From assembly GCA_946626395.1 (NCBI GenBank), contig CAMOUF010000098.1:1-16629 (forward strand): DNA of 16,629 nt, read 5' to 3'. This DNA comes from an uncultured Clostridia bacterium. Lineage in GTDB: Bacteria; Bacillota; Clostridia; Christensenellales; Aristaeellaceae. The translations under genes were made by a program, and so were the position numbers. Below are positions 1 to 6,581 of the stretch, in pieces (within the stretch, counting starts at the first letter, position 1; each line of letters starts with the position of its first letter). The notes beneath the pieces were generated by a model. That model was not told the origin of the DNA. It saw only the letters and a list, made by a program, of their open reading frames with translations, and did no database searches.

Positions 1-220
1 CGCCCTTGCGCCGCAGGGCGTCCAGCCCCCTGCCGCCCAGCCAGGAAAGCAGGCAGACCGCCGCCAGATACGCCGCGCCTTGTGTGCCTGCCAGGATCAC
101 AAACGCGCCGCTGAACATGAGCGGCACCGCCCAGCGGACCCGCAGGGGCAGCAGATAATAGACCGCCGCCATGCCCAGGCAGAACAGGATCATTTCAAAG
201 GACAGTATGCTCATCATCAT
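1..220 (-). CDS. MBOAT (DltB-like) membrane acyltransferase, N-terminal part
   Basis: This is the first ~73 codons of a gene cut by the left edge. The translation starts with three consecutive Met codons (220, 217 or 214), then SILSFEMILF, a hydrophobic helix ending YYLLPLRVRW, and a second hydrophobic stretch. That SFEMILF...YYLLP pattern followed by a short basic loop is the usual start of MBOAT O-acyltransferases (AlgI/DltB type). The start lies inside the upstream ligase gene (20-26 nt overlap, different frame) and has no strong ribosome site, so translation is probably coupled to the ligase. By family knowledge MBOAT proteins move an acyl or D-alanyl group from a carrier protein across the membrane. 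With a carrier and adenylating ligase directly upstream, a DltB-like role is inferred. The catalytic His lies outside the window and cannot be checked. Confidence 0.8.
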   Translation of the reverse strand, partial: MMMSILSFEMILFCLGMAAVYYLLPLRVRWAVPLMFSGAFVILAGTQGAAYLAAVCLLSWLGGRGLDALRRKG

Positions 221-1679
221 ACATCCGTTTCACTTGGAGCCGGTCGGTTTTCCCGCTGCCGGTTTTGGGTAAGGCGGAAAGCCGCATCCATAGGTCGGGC
301 AGCATGTACTTGGGCAGGCGGGTTTTCAGATGGGCTTTCAGGGCTTTTTCCTCCGCCTCTCCCGCCCAGGCGCAAAGGATTTTTTCCCTGGCTGGGTCAT
401 AAACGCAGCAGCCGTCCATGACATTTTCCGCCGTCATGAGGGCGGCTTCGATCTCCCCCAGTTCGATGCGGTAGCCGCTGCGCTTGATCTGGCTGTCCCG
501 CCGGCCCAGGAACATGAGCTCCCCCCGGTCATTATACGCGCCCAAATCGCCGGTGCGGTACATGCGCTGCATGGGAAGAAAAGGATGGGCGGCAAACGCC
601 GCCGCCGTCTTTTCCGGGTCCCGGTAATACCCCGGAGAAAGGCCCGCGCCGCTGACGCAGATTTCCCCGTCGATCAGGTCGATGCGGGTATTGGCGCAGG
701 GAAAGCCGATGGGCAGGGCGTCCCCGTCGGCAAAATCCCGGTCCACCCGATACCAGGCGCACACGTCGGTGATCTCCGTGGGGCCATACATATTCACAAA
801 GTCCGCGTCCGGAAGCGCCTGCTTCCACAGGTTCAGGGTGCGGCAGGGCATCACCTCGCCGCAGAAAAACACCCGCTTTAACCAGGGCACCCAATGAGAA
901 GCCAGCGCTCCGCTGCTTGCCACCGCCGTGAGCGCGGAGGGCACCCAGAAGACGGTGTCGATCTTTTCCAGGCGCAATTCGTCCAGCAGCCTGCCGGGAA
1001 ACATGAATAAGGATTTGTTGATCAGAAACACACTGCCCGCCTGGCGCATGGCGCAGTAAAGATCCAGCACGGAATTATCAAAATAAAAAGGGGCCTGGCT
1101 TCCCAAGCGGCAGCCCGCGGGCAGGCGCAGGGCGCCGCAGGCCCATTCCACAAAGTCGATCACGCTTTGGTGGGTGATGGCCACGCCCTTGGGCGTTCCG
1201 GTGGAGCCGCTGGTGAACAGCACATACAATAAATCCGTGTCCAAATGATTGTTCCGGCGCTGGGAAAGCAGGGCCGGGTCAGGCAGCCCGCGCAGGTCGG
1301 ACACGGCGTATACCGGCGCGCCATCGGAAATTTCTTCGGCGGTTTGCCGGTATTTATCCTCGCAAAGAATCACGGCGGGGTTCAGCTTTTCCCGGATCAG
1401 GCGCATCCGGGCCGGGGGCATGGAAGCGTCCAGGGGCGTATAAAAACAGCCCGCGTACACCGCGCCCAGCATGGCCGTGACGCAGGTGGGGCTTTTGTCC
1501 ATCAGGATCAGCACCGGCGATTGGGCGGGAATGCGGGACGCCAAAAAGCCGCCCACGAACCGGGCCAGGCCTGCGGTTTCCCGCCAGGTCAGGCGGTCTC
1601 CATGGGCGTCATAAGCCGCTCGGTCCGGGGCGGACGCGGCGGCGGCCTCCAGCCATTCCAATACATTTCTGACATTCAT
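195..1679 (-). CDS. DltA-like amino acid adenylating ligase (stand-alone A domain)
   Basis: The protein has 494 aa, the usual DltA length. It belongs to the ANL superfamily: it would adenylate an amino acid and load it on the phosphopantetheine arm of the neighbouring carrier. Visible core motifs are the P-loop TSGSTGTPKG (156-165), QAPFYFDNSVLDLY (195-208), FFCGEVMP (271-278), NMYGPTE (296-302), YRTGDLG (374-380), the hinge GRRDSQIKRSGYR (392-404) and LPKTGSGKTDR, whose K477 is the adenylation lysine. The FxFD...SVxDLY and FCGE segments resemble DltA. The segment YGPTEITDVCAWY differs from the YGPTEATVAVT I recall for characterised D-alanine ligases, so the substrate may not be D-alanine. 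The start overlaps the carrier stop in an ATGA (1676-1679) and has no clear Shine-Dalgarno, which indicates translational coupling. Confidence 0.85.
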   Translation of the reverse strand: MNVRNVLEWLEAAAASAPDRAAYDAHGDRLTWRETAGLARFVGGFLASRIPAQSPVLILMDKSPTCVTAMLGAVYAGCFYTPLDASMPPARMRLIREKLNPAVILCEDKYRQTAEEISDGAPVYAVSDLRGLPDPALLSQRRNNHLDTDLLYVLFTSGSTGTPKGVAITHQSVIDFVEWACGALRLPAGCRLGSQAPFYFDNSVLDLYCAMRQAGSVFLINKSLFMFPGRLLDELRLEKIDTVFWVPSALTAVASSGALASHWVPWLKRVFFCGEVMPCRTLNLWKQALPDADFVNMYGPTEITDVCAWYRVDRDFADGDALPIGFPCANTRIDLIDGEICVSGAGLSPGYYRDPEKTAAAFAAHPFLPMQRMYRTGDLGAYNDRGELMFLGRRDSQIKRSGYRIELGEIEAALMTAENVMDGCCVYDPAREKILCAWAGEAEEKALKAHLKTRLPKYMLPDLWMRLSALPKTGSGKTDRLQVKRMYDDEHTVL

Positions 1680-1912
1680 AGCGTTTGATAATGGTGGGCC
1701 AGGGCCAGCATGGCGTCCACGCTGTTAAAGTTTTCAGGCTCGATTTCCCCCGCCGGGATATGCGCGGAAAAAAGCTCGTCCAGGACGGCAATGATCTGCG
1801 TCAGGTCCAGGGAGTCAATGAGCCCGTCCTCCACCAGGGCGGTTTCATGGGCAAAGTCCACGTCGTCCCGGATCTCCCGGAGGGCGTTCAGCAGCGTTTG
1901 CTTTTCATCCAT
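1676..1912 (-). CDS. Acyl/D-alanyl carrier protein (phosphopantetheine-binding, DltC-like)
   Basis: A 78-aa acidic protein with the phosphopantetheine attachment motif GLIDSLDL; the modified serine is Ser34. Size and motif position fit the PP-binding carrier family (DltC/ACP). It would hold the substrate activated by the next gene and hand it to the MBOAT protein. A longer frame opens at 1927, but GGAGG at 1921-1925 sits 8 nt before the ATG at 1912 and would lie inside the coding sequence if 1927 were used, so 1912 is chosen. It is the first gene of its transcription unit, with a strong promoter 35-63 nt upstream, and its stop overlaps the ligase start by 4 nt. In classical dltABCD operons the carrier is third, so the order here is unusual. 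Confidence 0.85.
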   Translation of the reverse strand: MDEKQTLLNALREIRDDVDFAHETALVEDGLIDSLDLTQIIAVLDELFSAHIPAGEIEPENFNSVDAMLALAHHYQTL

Positions 1913-1946
1913 GGCGGTCGCCTCCATGCGCGTGTGTTATCGTTTT

Positions 1947-1975
1947 ATGATAATTGCTTTATTCCGTTTCGTCAA
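1947..1975 (-). promoter_or_regulatory. Sigma-A-type promoter of the carrier-ligase-MBOAT operon
   Basis: On the minus strand TTGACG (1975-1970) is followed after exactly 17 nt by TATCAT (1952-1947). The -35 box matches the consensus at 5 of 6 positions and the -10 at 5 of 6. It faces the carrier gene. The -35 box touches the hairpin that ends the preceding GH3 gene. Confidence 0.75.
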
Positions 1976-2008
1976 GCGCCCCGCCCCCGGGAAAGGGAGC
2001 GGGGCGCT
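1975..2008 (-). terminator. GC-rich hairpin after the membrane GH3 gene, probable terminator
   Basis: AGCGCCCCGC (1975-1984) pairs perfectly with GCGGGGCGCT (1999-2008), and three further C-G pairs are possible inside. It begins 6 nt after the GH3 stop. The bases downstream on the minus strand are TTGACG rather than a run of T, so intrinsic termination would be weak. It may instead protect the 3' end or separate the two operons. Confidence 0.5.
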
Positions 2009-2014
2009 GATTCA

Positions 2015-4945
2015 TCAGGCGTTCGCCTTCTTCTTTTTCCTGGCGTTGTGGACGAAGGCCCACACGCCCCACAGGACGATCACCGCGCCCAGGCCGATAT
2101 CAGCGTATTTCAGATAATCGCGCCACACGGCGGGCTTGTAGCCGATGACCTCGGCGTTCATGGCGTTGGAATTCACGAAGGCGTAGAGCAGGTTCTTGAC
2201 CGCCTTGCCCAGCACCACGGCGTCGCCGGTATCGGAGGTGTCGGGGTCCATCCACATGGAGGAGGTGAGGGTGGCCAGATCCAGATCGCCGCCCGCGTAG
2301 TACATCTGCTTGGGGATCATGTACTGGGGAATGGTGTTGAAGTCGCAGATCACAAAGCCCCTGAAGCCCCATTCGTTGCGCAGGATCTCCGTCACCAGCC
2401 GGAAATCGCCGCCCGTCCAGCGGGTGCCGATGCGGTTGAAGGAGGTCATGAGGGCGCGGGTTTCGCCCTTCTTCACGGCGTATTCAAAGGGCTTCAAGTA
2501 GATTTCCCGCAGGGCCTGTTCGGTGAGCCAGCTCAGGTCGCCGCCGATGGAGCGGTGAGTTTCCTGCTCGTTGGCCACGAAATGCTTCACGGTCATCAGC
2601 ACGCCCATGCGCTGAGCGCCCTGGATTTCCGCAGCGGCCATCATGCCGGAGATGAAGGGGTCCTCAGAGAAATATTCAGAGCACCGGCCGCCGAAGGGCA
2701 CGCGGTGGATATTCACGCCGGGGGCGTAGATGGAGGAGTAGGGCTGGCCGGTGGCCCGGTCGCCAAACACGCCTTCCTCGCCCAGGGCTTCGCCCATTTC
2801 TTCCATGAGCTCCACATTCCAGGTGGAGGCCATGACGGGCTCGGACACATACTGGCAGGTGCCGTTCACCTGTTCCCGGTTCAGGAAGCAGGTGAAGCCC
2901 GCAGGGCCGTCGCCGTGGAGGGTGGCGGGCATGCCGATGTTTTCAATGGGCAGGGTGTGGTACGCGCCGTTGTTCAGCAGCGCCAGCACATCTTCCTCAG
3001 AGCAGGCGTCAATGATTTCTTCCCAGCGCTCGTCCTCATAATCCACGATGGCGCTGGCGGTGCGTTCGGGAGTTTCGGCGGGCAGCAGGTCCCGCAGCTT
3101 GGACACCACGTCGGAGCCGAACCAGGGGATATACTCCTCTTCTTCAAACTCAGTGGGGTTGTTGTGCTCGGTATCCTTGATCTGCTCGTAGAGCTCTTCC
3201 GTGCCCGCGTGCTCCTGCGCGCCCTGGGGGGTGGGCCAGGTGCCTTCCCAATCGGCGCGGGAGAGCTTGGTGGACAGCTGCCAATCGCTGTCCAGCACGC
3301 CGTCGCGGCCGGTGTAGCGATTCTCCACCGTTTCGCCGGTTACGGGATCGGCATCATACTGGATATCTTCACCCAGGGTCAGGGTGATTTCGCTCACCGC
3401 TTCATGGGCGTTTTTGCTCACAAACAGGGTGTAGTCCCCCGCTTCCAGCTCATACCCGGCAAAGCCGTTTTCATTGGCGTCGGCGTAGTCGTAGCTGGCG
3501 GCGGTGTAGGGATCAAATTCCAGGGTGACGGTGTCGGTTTCGCCGGGGTTCAGGAGCTTGGTTTTGGCGTACCCCACCAGCACCTTATGGGCCTTTTCAA
3601 TGCCGCCTTCGGTGTAAGGCGCGGAGGCATACAGCTGCACCACGTCCTTGCCCGCCGCCTTACCGGTGTTCTTCACTTCCACATCCACGGTGATCACGCC
3701 GTCCTGGGTGATTTCGGAAGCGGAGGGAGCTTTCACGGTCCATGCAAAATCGGTGTAGCTCAGGCCGTAGCCGAAGGGGAACACCACATTGGCTTTATAC
3801 CAGTCCTCGCCGTCGGTGAAGCCCCGGGTCTCATAGTACCGGTAGCCCACGTAGATGCCTTCTTCGTAGTCCACGGAGTAGTACAGGCCGCCGTCGTACT
3901 TATCGGTGCTGTCGGCGGTGGCGCCGGTGCCGAAGTTCATGAAGGCGGGATTCTTGGTAAAGTCCGCGGCCCAGGTATCCACCAGATGGCCGGATGGGTT
4001 CACATTGCCATTCAGGATATCGCCCAGGGCCAGGATGCCGTTGGAGCCGGTGAAGCCGATCCACAGCGCGCCATCGATCTTGTCCGCGAAGGGGGCATCG
4101 TTGGGATCAGTCAGGAAGGTGGCCTCAAAGGAGGAAGGAATGTTGAACAGCACGATCACATGCTTGAAGCCCGCGTCGCACACGGCGGCAAGCAGGTCCC
4201 GTTCGTTCTGGTCCAATTCCAGGTAATGGCTGTCGGGAGCCACCGCGCCTTCGGTCTTGCCCTGGTAGCGGGGCAGGTCGAAGCCTTCGCCGCCGATGCG
4301 GGTGATGACCACCAGTGCCGCGTCGTTATAATCCTTGTAGCTGTTCTTGACCGCGTCGGTATATTTGCTCTGGGGCGTTTCGGCGGTGGAGATCATCTGG
4401 TTGCCGCCGGAGTCCAGGTCGGAGGAGTTGGCCGCCCGGGCGGGGCCGGACTGGCCGTTGTTCTCATAGAACTTTTTCAGGGTGTCGTTGGTTTTGAAGC
4501 CCGCTTCGTTCAGGGCGGCGTAGAGGTCCTTATTGTTGCTGGTGTCGAAGCCGCCGGAGCCGCTGCCGCCGTAGCTTAAATTCACGCTGTTCTTGCCGAA
4601 CACGGAAATCTTCGCGCCCTTTTGCAGGGGCAGGGCAGCGCCCTGGTTTTTCAGCAGCACGAAGCCCTCCTGGGCCAGCCGCACGTTGACGGCCTGGGCG
4701 TTCAGCAGCGCCTCGTCCTTGCTCTGGGCCTTCAATGCCGGATACATGGAGGCGATGGAATCATCGTAAATGGGCCTTTGTCCGCCGAAGAACACGTCAA
4801 AGAAGCTGCCCAAATAATACGGGGCGTCCTTGTTCAGGGCCAGGTAATTCACCACGCCGACCACAACCAGCACCAGCGCGGAAATAATCGCCCACACCTT
4901 GACCGCCACGTTCTTATGCTTTTTCTTCGCAGGAACCGCTGTCAT
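2015..4945 (-). CDS. Membrane-anchored circularly permuted GH3 glycosidase
   Basis: A 976-aa family 3 glycoside hydrolase, probably a beta-glucosidase or beta-xylosidase. Its domains are in reverse order: GH3 C-terminal sandwich domain (~75-400), fibronectin-III-like domain (~400-520), linker, then the TIM-barrel domain (~640-930). The acid/base candidate is E220 (GGEGFD) and the nucleophile D868 (GFVICDF); the binding-site signatures DGP (679-681), KHF (787-789) and YFSEDPF are present. A basic stretch plus helix at ~12-37 and a C-terminal helix at ~947-966 followed by ARKKKK predict both ends in the cytoplasm and the enzyme outside. Family precedents for this order exist in Ruminococcus and Butyrivibrio. 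The start at 4945 is preferred over 4966 because GGGAGG (4961-4956) lies 10 nt upstream and nothing precedes 4966. Substrate is inferred only. Confidence 0.88.
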   Translation of the reverse strand: MTAVPAKKKHKNVAVKVWAIISALVLVVVGVVNYLALNKDAPYYLGSFFDVFFGGQRPIYDDSIASMYPALKAQSKDEALLNAQAVNVRLAQEGFVLLKNQGAALPLQKGAKISVFGKNSVNLSYGGSGSGGFDTSNNKDLYAALNEAGFKTNDTLKKFYENNGQSGPARAANSSDLDSGGNQMISTAETPQSKYTDAVKNSYKDYNDAALVVITRIGGEGFDLPRYQGKTEGAVAPDSHYLELDQNERDLLAAVCDAGFKHVIVLFNIPSSFEATFLTDPNDAPFADKIDGALWIGFTGSNGILALGDILNGNVNPSGHLVDTWAADFTKNPAFMNFGTGATADSTDKYDGGLYYSVDYEEGIYVGYRYYETRGFTDGEDWYKANVVFPFGYGLSYTDFAWTVKAPSASEITQDGVITVDVEVKNTGKAAGKDVVQLYASAPYTEGGIEKAHKVLVGYAKTKLLNPGETDTVTLEFDPYTAASYDYADANENGFAGYELEAGDYTLFVSKNAHEAVSEITLTLGEDIQYDADPVTGETVENRYTGRDGVLDSDWQLSTKLSRADWEGTWPTPQGAQEHAGTEELYEQIKDTEHNNPTEFEEEEYIPWFGSDVVSKLRDLLPAETPERTASAIVDYEDERWEEIIDACSEEDVLALLNNGAYHTLPIENIGMPATLHGDGPAGFTCFLNREQVNGTCQYVSEPVMASTWNVELMEEMGEALGEEGVFGDRATGQPYSSIYAPGVNIHRVPFGGRCSEYFSEDPFISGMMAAAEIQGAQRMGVLMTVKHFVANEQETHRSIGGDLSWLTEQALREIYLKPFEYAVKKGETRALMTSFNRIGTRWTGGDFRLVTEILRNEWGFRGFVICDFNTIPQYMIPKQMYYAGGDLDLATLTSSMWMDPDTSDTGDAVVLGKAVKNLLYAFVNSNAMNAEVIGYKPAVWRDYLKYADIGLGAVIVLWGVWAFVHNARKKKKANA

Positions 4946-4974
4946 GGAAACATTTCCTCCCGTCATGATTGAAG

Positions 4975-5088
4975 AAAGTTTTCAGCTTCAAGCTCCAGGT
5001 TCCAAGCGGTTTTCGTTCAGCGCAAATCCATGCGCCTGCGCCGGACGGTTCTCCTGCTTAGAACTTGGAACTTAAAACTTTGAACTTG
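4975..5088. repeat. Heptamer-built inverted repeat (element A)
   Basis: The spacer between the CBM-like gene and the GH3 gene is almost filled by an imperfect hairpin. The right arm (5054-5088) reads as five 7-bp units: CTGCTTA, GAACTTG, GAACTTA, AAACTTT, GAACTTG. The left arm (4975-5009) reads AAAGTTT, TCAGCTT, CAAGCTC, CAGGTTC, CAAGCGG. Aligned in register as inverted copies without gaps, 25 of 35 positions match. A non-palindromic core of 44 nt (5010-5053) separates the arms. The right arm ends 2 nt from the stop codon of the CBM-like gene. Origin unknown; element B (11890-12069) is built in the same way. Confidence 0.65.
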
Positions 5089-5090
5089 GC

Positions 5091-6443
5091 TTACTTCTTA
5101 TAATTGTCCAGAGCGGGTTCGCCAAAGTTTTCGTCCCAGGTGACCACGGCGGTGGTTTCGATCTTCAGGTAGTCAGCCAGCGGGGCGTGAGCCAGCATGG
5201 TGGTGCCGGTATAGGCCTGATTGTTCAGGGTTTCCAGCTTGATCACATTGGCGCCCTTCTGCAGCGGCACGTTTTCACCCACGATGAACACCTGGAAGGG
5301 AGCGGGATCAGCGGTGAAGGTGGACATATTCATGGGGGGCACGTCGGTGATTTCGATCACGCCGTAGGGCAGGTACTGGCCGTTCACGCTGATGCCGTAT
5401 TCGGCGGGGGTCAGATGCAGGCCTTCCATTTCAGCGCTCAGGGAAATAGAAATGCGGGCGTCGTTTACATCCTCGTCGCAGGCCAGATAGAAGTCGATGG
5501 TGTTGCCGAACTGATACATATAGCCCACGTACCGGTTGCCGCTGGCGCCGCCGATTTCGCTGGACATGATCATGCCCACTTCGTTGGCCGTGCCGGAGAT
5601 GGCGGGGCCGGTCTTGCCGGTCAGGTTGGTGTCTTCCGCTTCAAACAGGTATTCCTGCACGCCGGACACGGCCTTGTTCCAGGCGGCCTTGATGGTCACA
5701 TCGCCGGAGATGGGAGCGGAGAAATCGTAGTCGGAGCCGTCCTCGTTCACCCACTTATCGAAGGTATAACCGACGCGGACGGGATCCGCCACGGGCTTTT
5801 TCACGGCCGCGCCCACTTCCACGGGATAGCTGTACTTGTTCAGCTTCACGCCATAGAAATCATAATCGAAGGTCACATTGGCATATTCCGCGCCGTCCCT
5901 GGTCCACAGGGCATAGAGGGTGGTATCCTCAGTGACGCCGGTTTTGAAATCCCAGGCGGCGGTGAAATCGGGGTTCACATACCAGCCCACCAGGGTATAG
6001 CCGTCCCGGACGGCGGCTTTGTTTTCGGCCTTTTCGCCCTTCACGGTTTCCGCCTGCTCGGCAGCGGGCGCGCCCTCATAATTCTGGTCATAGGTGACGA
6101 TGAAGGAGTTGTTGGCCACAGCCACGGTGAACTTCACGTTCTTGCCGCCCACCTTCATCTGCACGGTCTTGGTGCCGCTGGCCTTCAGGCCGGGCTCCTT
6201 CACCGTGATGCTGGGCGCGGTCATGGGGATTTCATCGGTGGTTCCATCGGCGTACGTCACCTTGATGGTGCCGCCCTCCAGCGTGAATTCCTCGCCGATC
6301 ACATAGGCGGTTTTCACCGGCAGCTGGCCCACCTCGGCCTTGCTGACCTTCTTGCTCTTGTCCAAATCGTCCCCGGCCAGCGCGGACACACACAGGCTCA
6401 GGCACAGAACCAGCGCCAGAAGCAGGATCGCAAATTTCTTCAT
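5091..6443 (-). CDS. Secreted InlB-type repeat protein with CBM6/35-like domain
   Basis: A 450-aa exported protein with no catalytic domain that I recognise. Residues 1-23 are a signal peptide with an ALA cleavage site. Residues ~35-110 look like a bacterial Ig-like domain (GGTIKVTYADGT). Two Listeria-Bacteroides (InlB/Flg_new) repeats follow at ~113-181 and ~188-255, each with the typical GYT...GW or KW core and an ending like LYALW or IKAAW. Residues ~263-430 resemble a CBM6/CBM35 sandwich: it opens YLFEAED, has LQKGANVIKLE, and closes ADYLKIET. No LPXTG, S-layer or dockerin motif is visible, so surface retention is unexplained. The start is supported by AAAGGAGG 8 nt upstream. Lying between two GH3 genes, it probably binds the polysaccharide or oligosaccharide they act on (inference). 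Confidence 0.75.
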   Translation of the reverse strand: MKKFAILLLALVLCLSLCVSALAGDDLDKSKKVSKAEVGQLPVKTAYVIGEEFTLEGGTIKVTYADGTTDEIPMTAPSITVKEPGLKASGTKTVQMKVGGKNVKFTVAVANNSFIVTYDQNYEGAPAAEQAETVKGEKAENKAAVRDGYTLVGWYVNPDFTAAWDFKTGVTEDTTLYALWTRDGAEYANVTFDYDFYGVKLNKYSYPVEVGAAVKKPVADPVRVGYTFDKWVNEDGSDYDFSAPISGDVTIKAAWNKAVSGVQEYLFEAEDTNLTGKTGPAISGTANEVGMIMSSEIGGASGNRYVGYMYQFGNTIDFYLACDEDVNDARISISLSAEMEGLHLTPAEYGISVNGQYLPYGVIEITDVPPMNMSTFTADPAPFQVFIVGENVPLQKGANVIKLETLNNQAYTGTTMLAHAPLADYLKIETTAVVTWDENFGEPALDNYKK

Positions 6444-6477
6444 GTATGTTTCCTCCTTTATAATAATTCAACGGAGC

Positions 6478-6565
6478 GGCTGATTCGCTCAGCCTTCCCC
6501 ACAAGGCGCGGCGCAGCGCCGTGCCCTGGGAGGAAGGGGCCGCCGGGAAACCCGGCAGCCGCTTC
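6478..6565. other. Three tandem stem-loops in the spacer between GH3 and the CBM-like gene
   Basis: In 138 bp of spacer I see three adjacent hairpins. GGCTGA/TCAGCC is at 6478-6494 with a 5-nt loop. A GGCGCGG/CCGTGCC stem lies at 6505-6525. A longer one at 6532-6565 contains the perfect GCCGGG-AAA-CCCGGC and extends outward to GGAAG/CTTCC. None is followed by a T run on the minus strand, so they suit RNA stability, processing or attenuation better than full termination. Confidence 0.6.
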
Positions 6566-6581
6566 CTTCACGGATTATTGC

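Noticed and set aside
1913..1927. Earlier ATG of the carrier gene at 1927
   Set aside because: The GGAGG that should start translation would be inside the coding sequence; the ATG at 1912 is spaced correctly.
1685..4579. Plus-strand open frame of 964 codons
   Set aside because: Antisense shadow of the carrier and membrane GH3 genes with the same Gly/His/Val-rich composition and no recognisable family.
4946..4966. Earlier ATG of the membrane GH3 gene at 4966
   Set aside because: No ribosome site before it; GGGAGG lies between it and the ATG at 4945.
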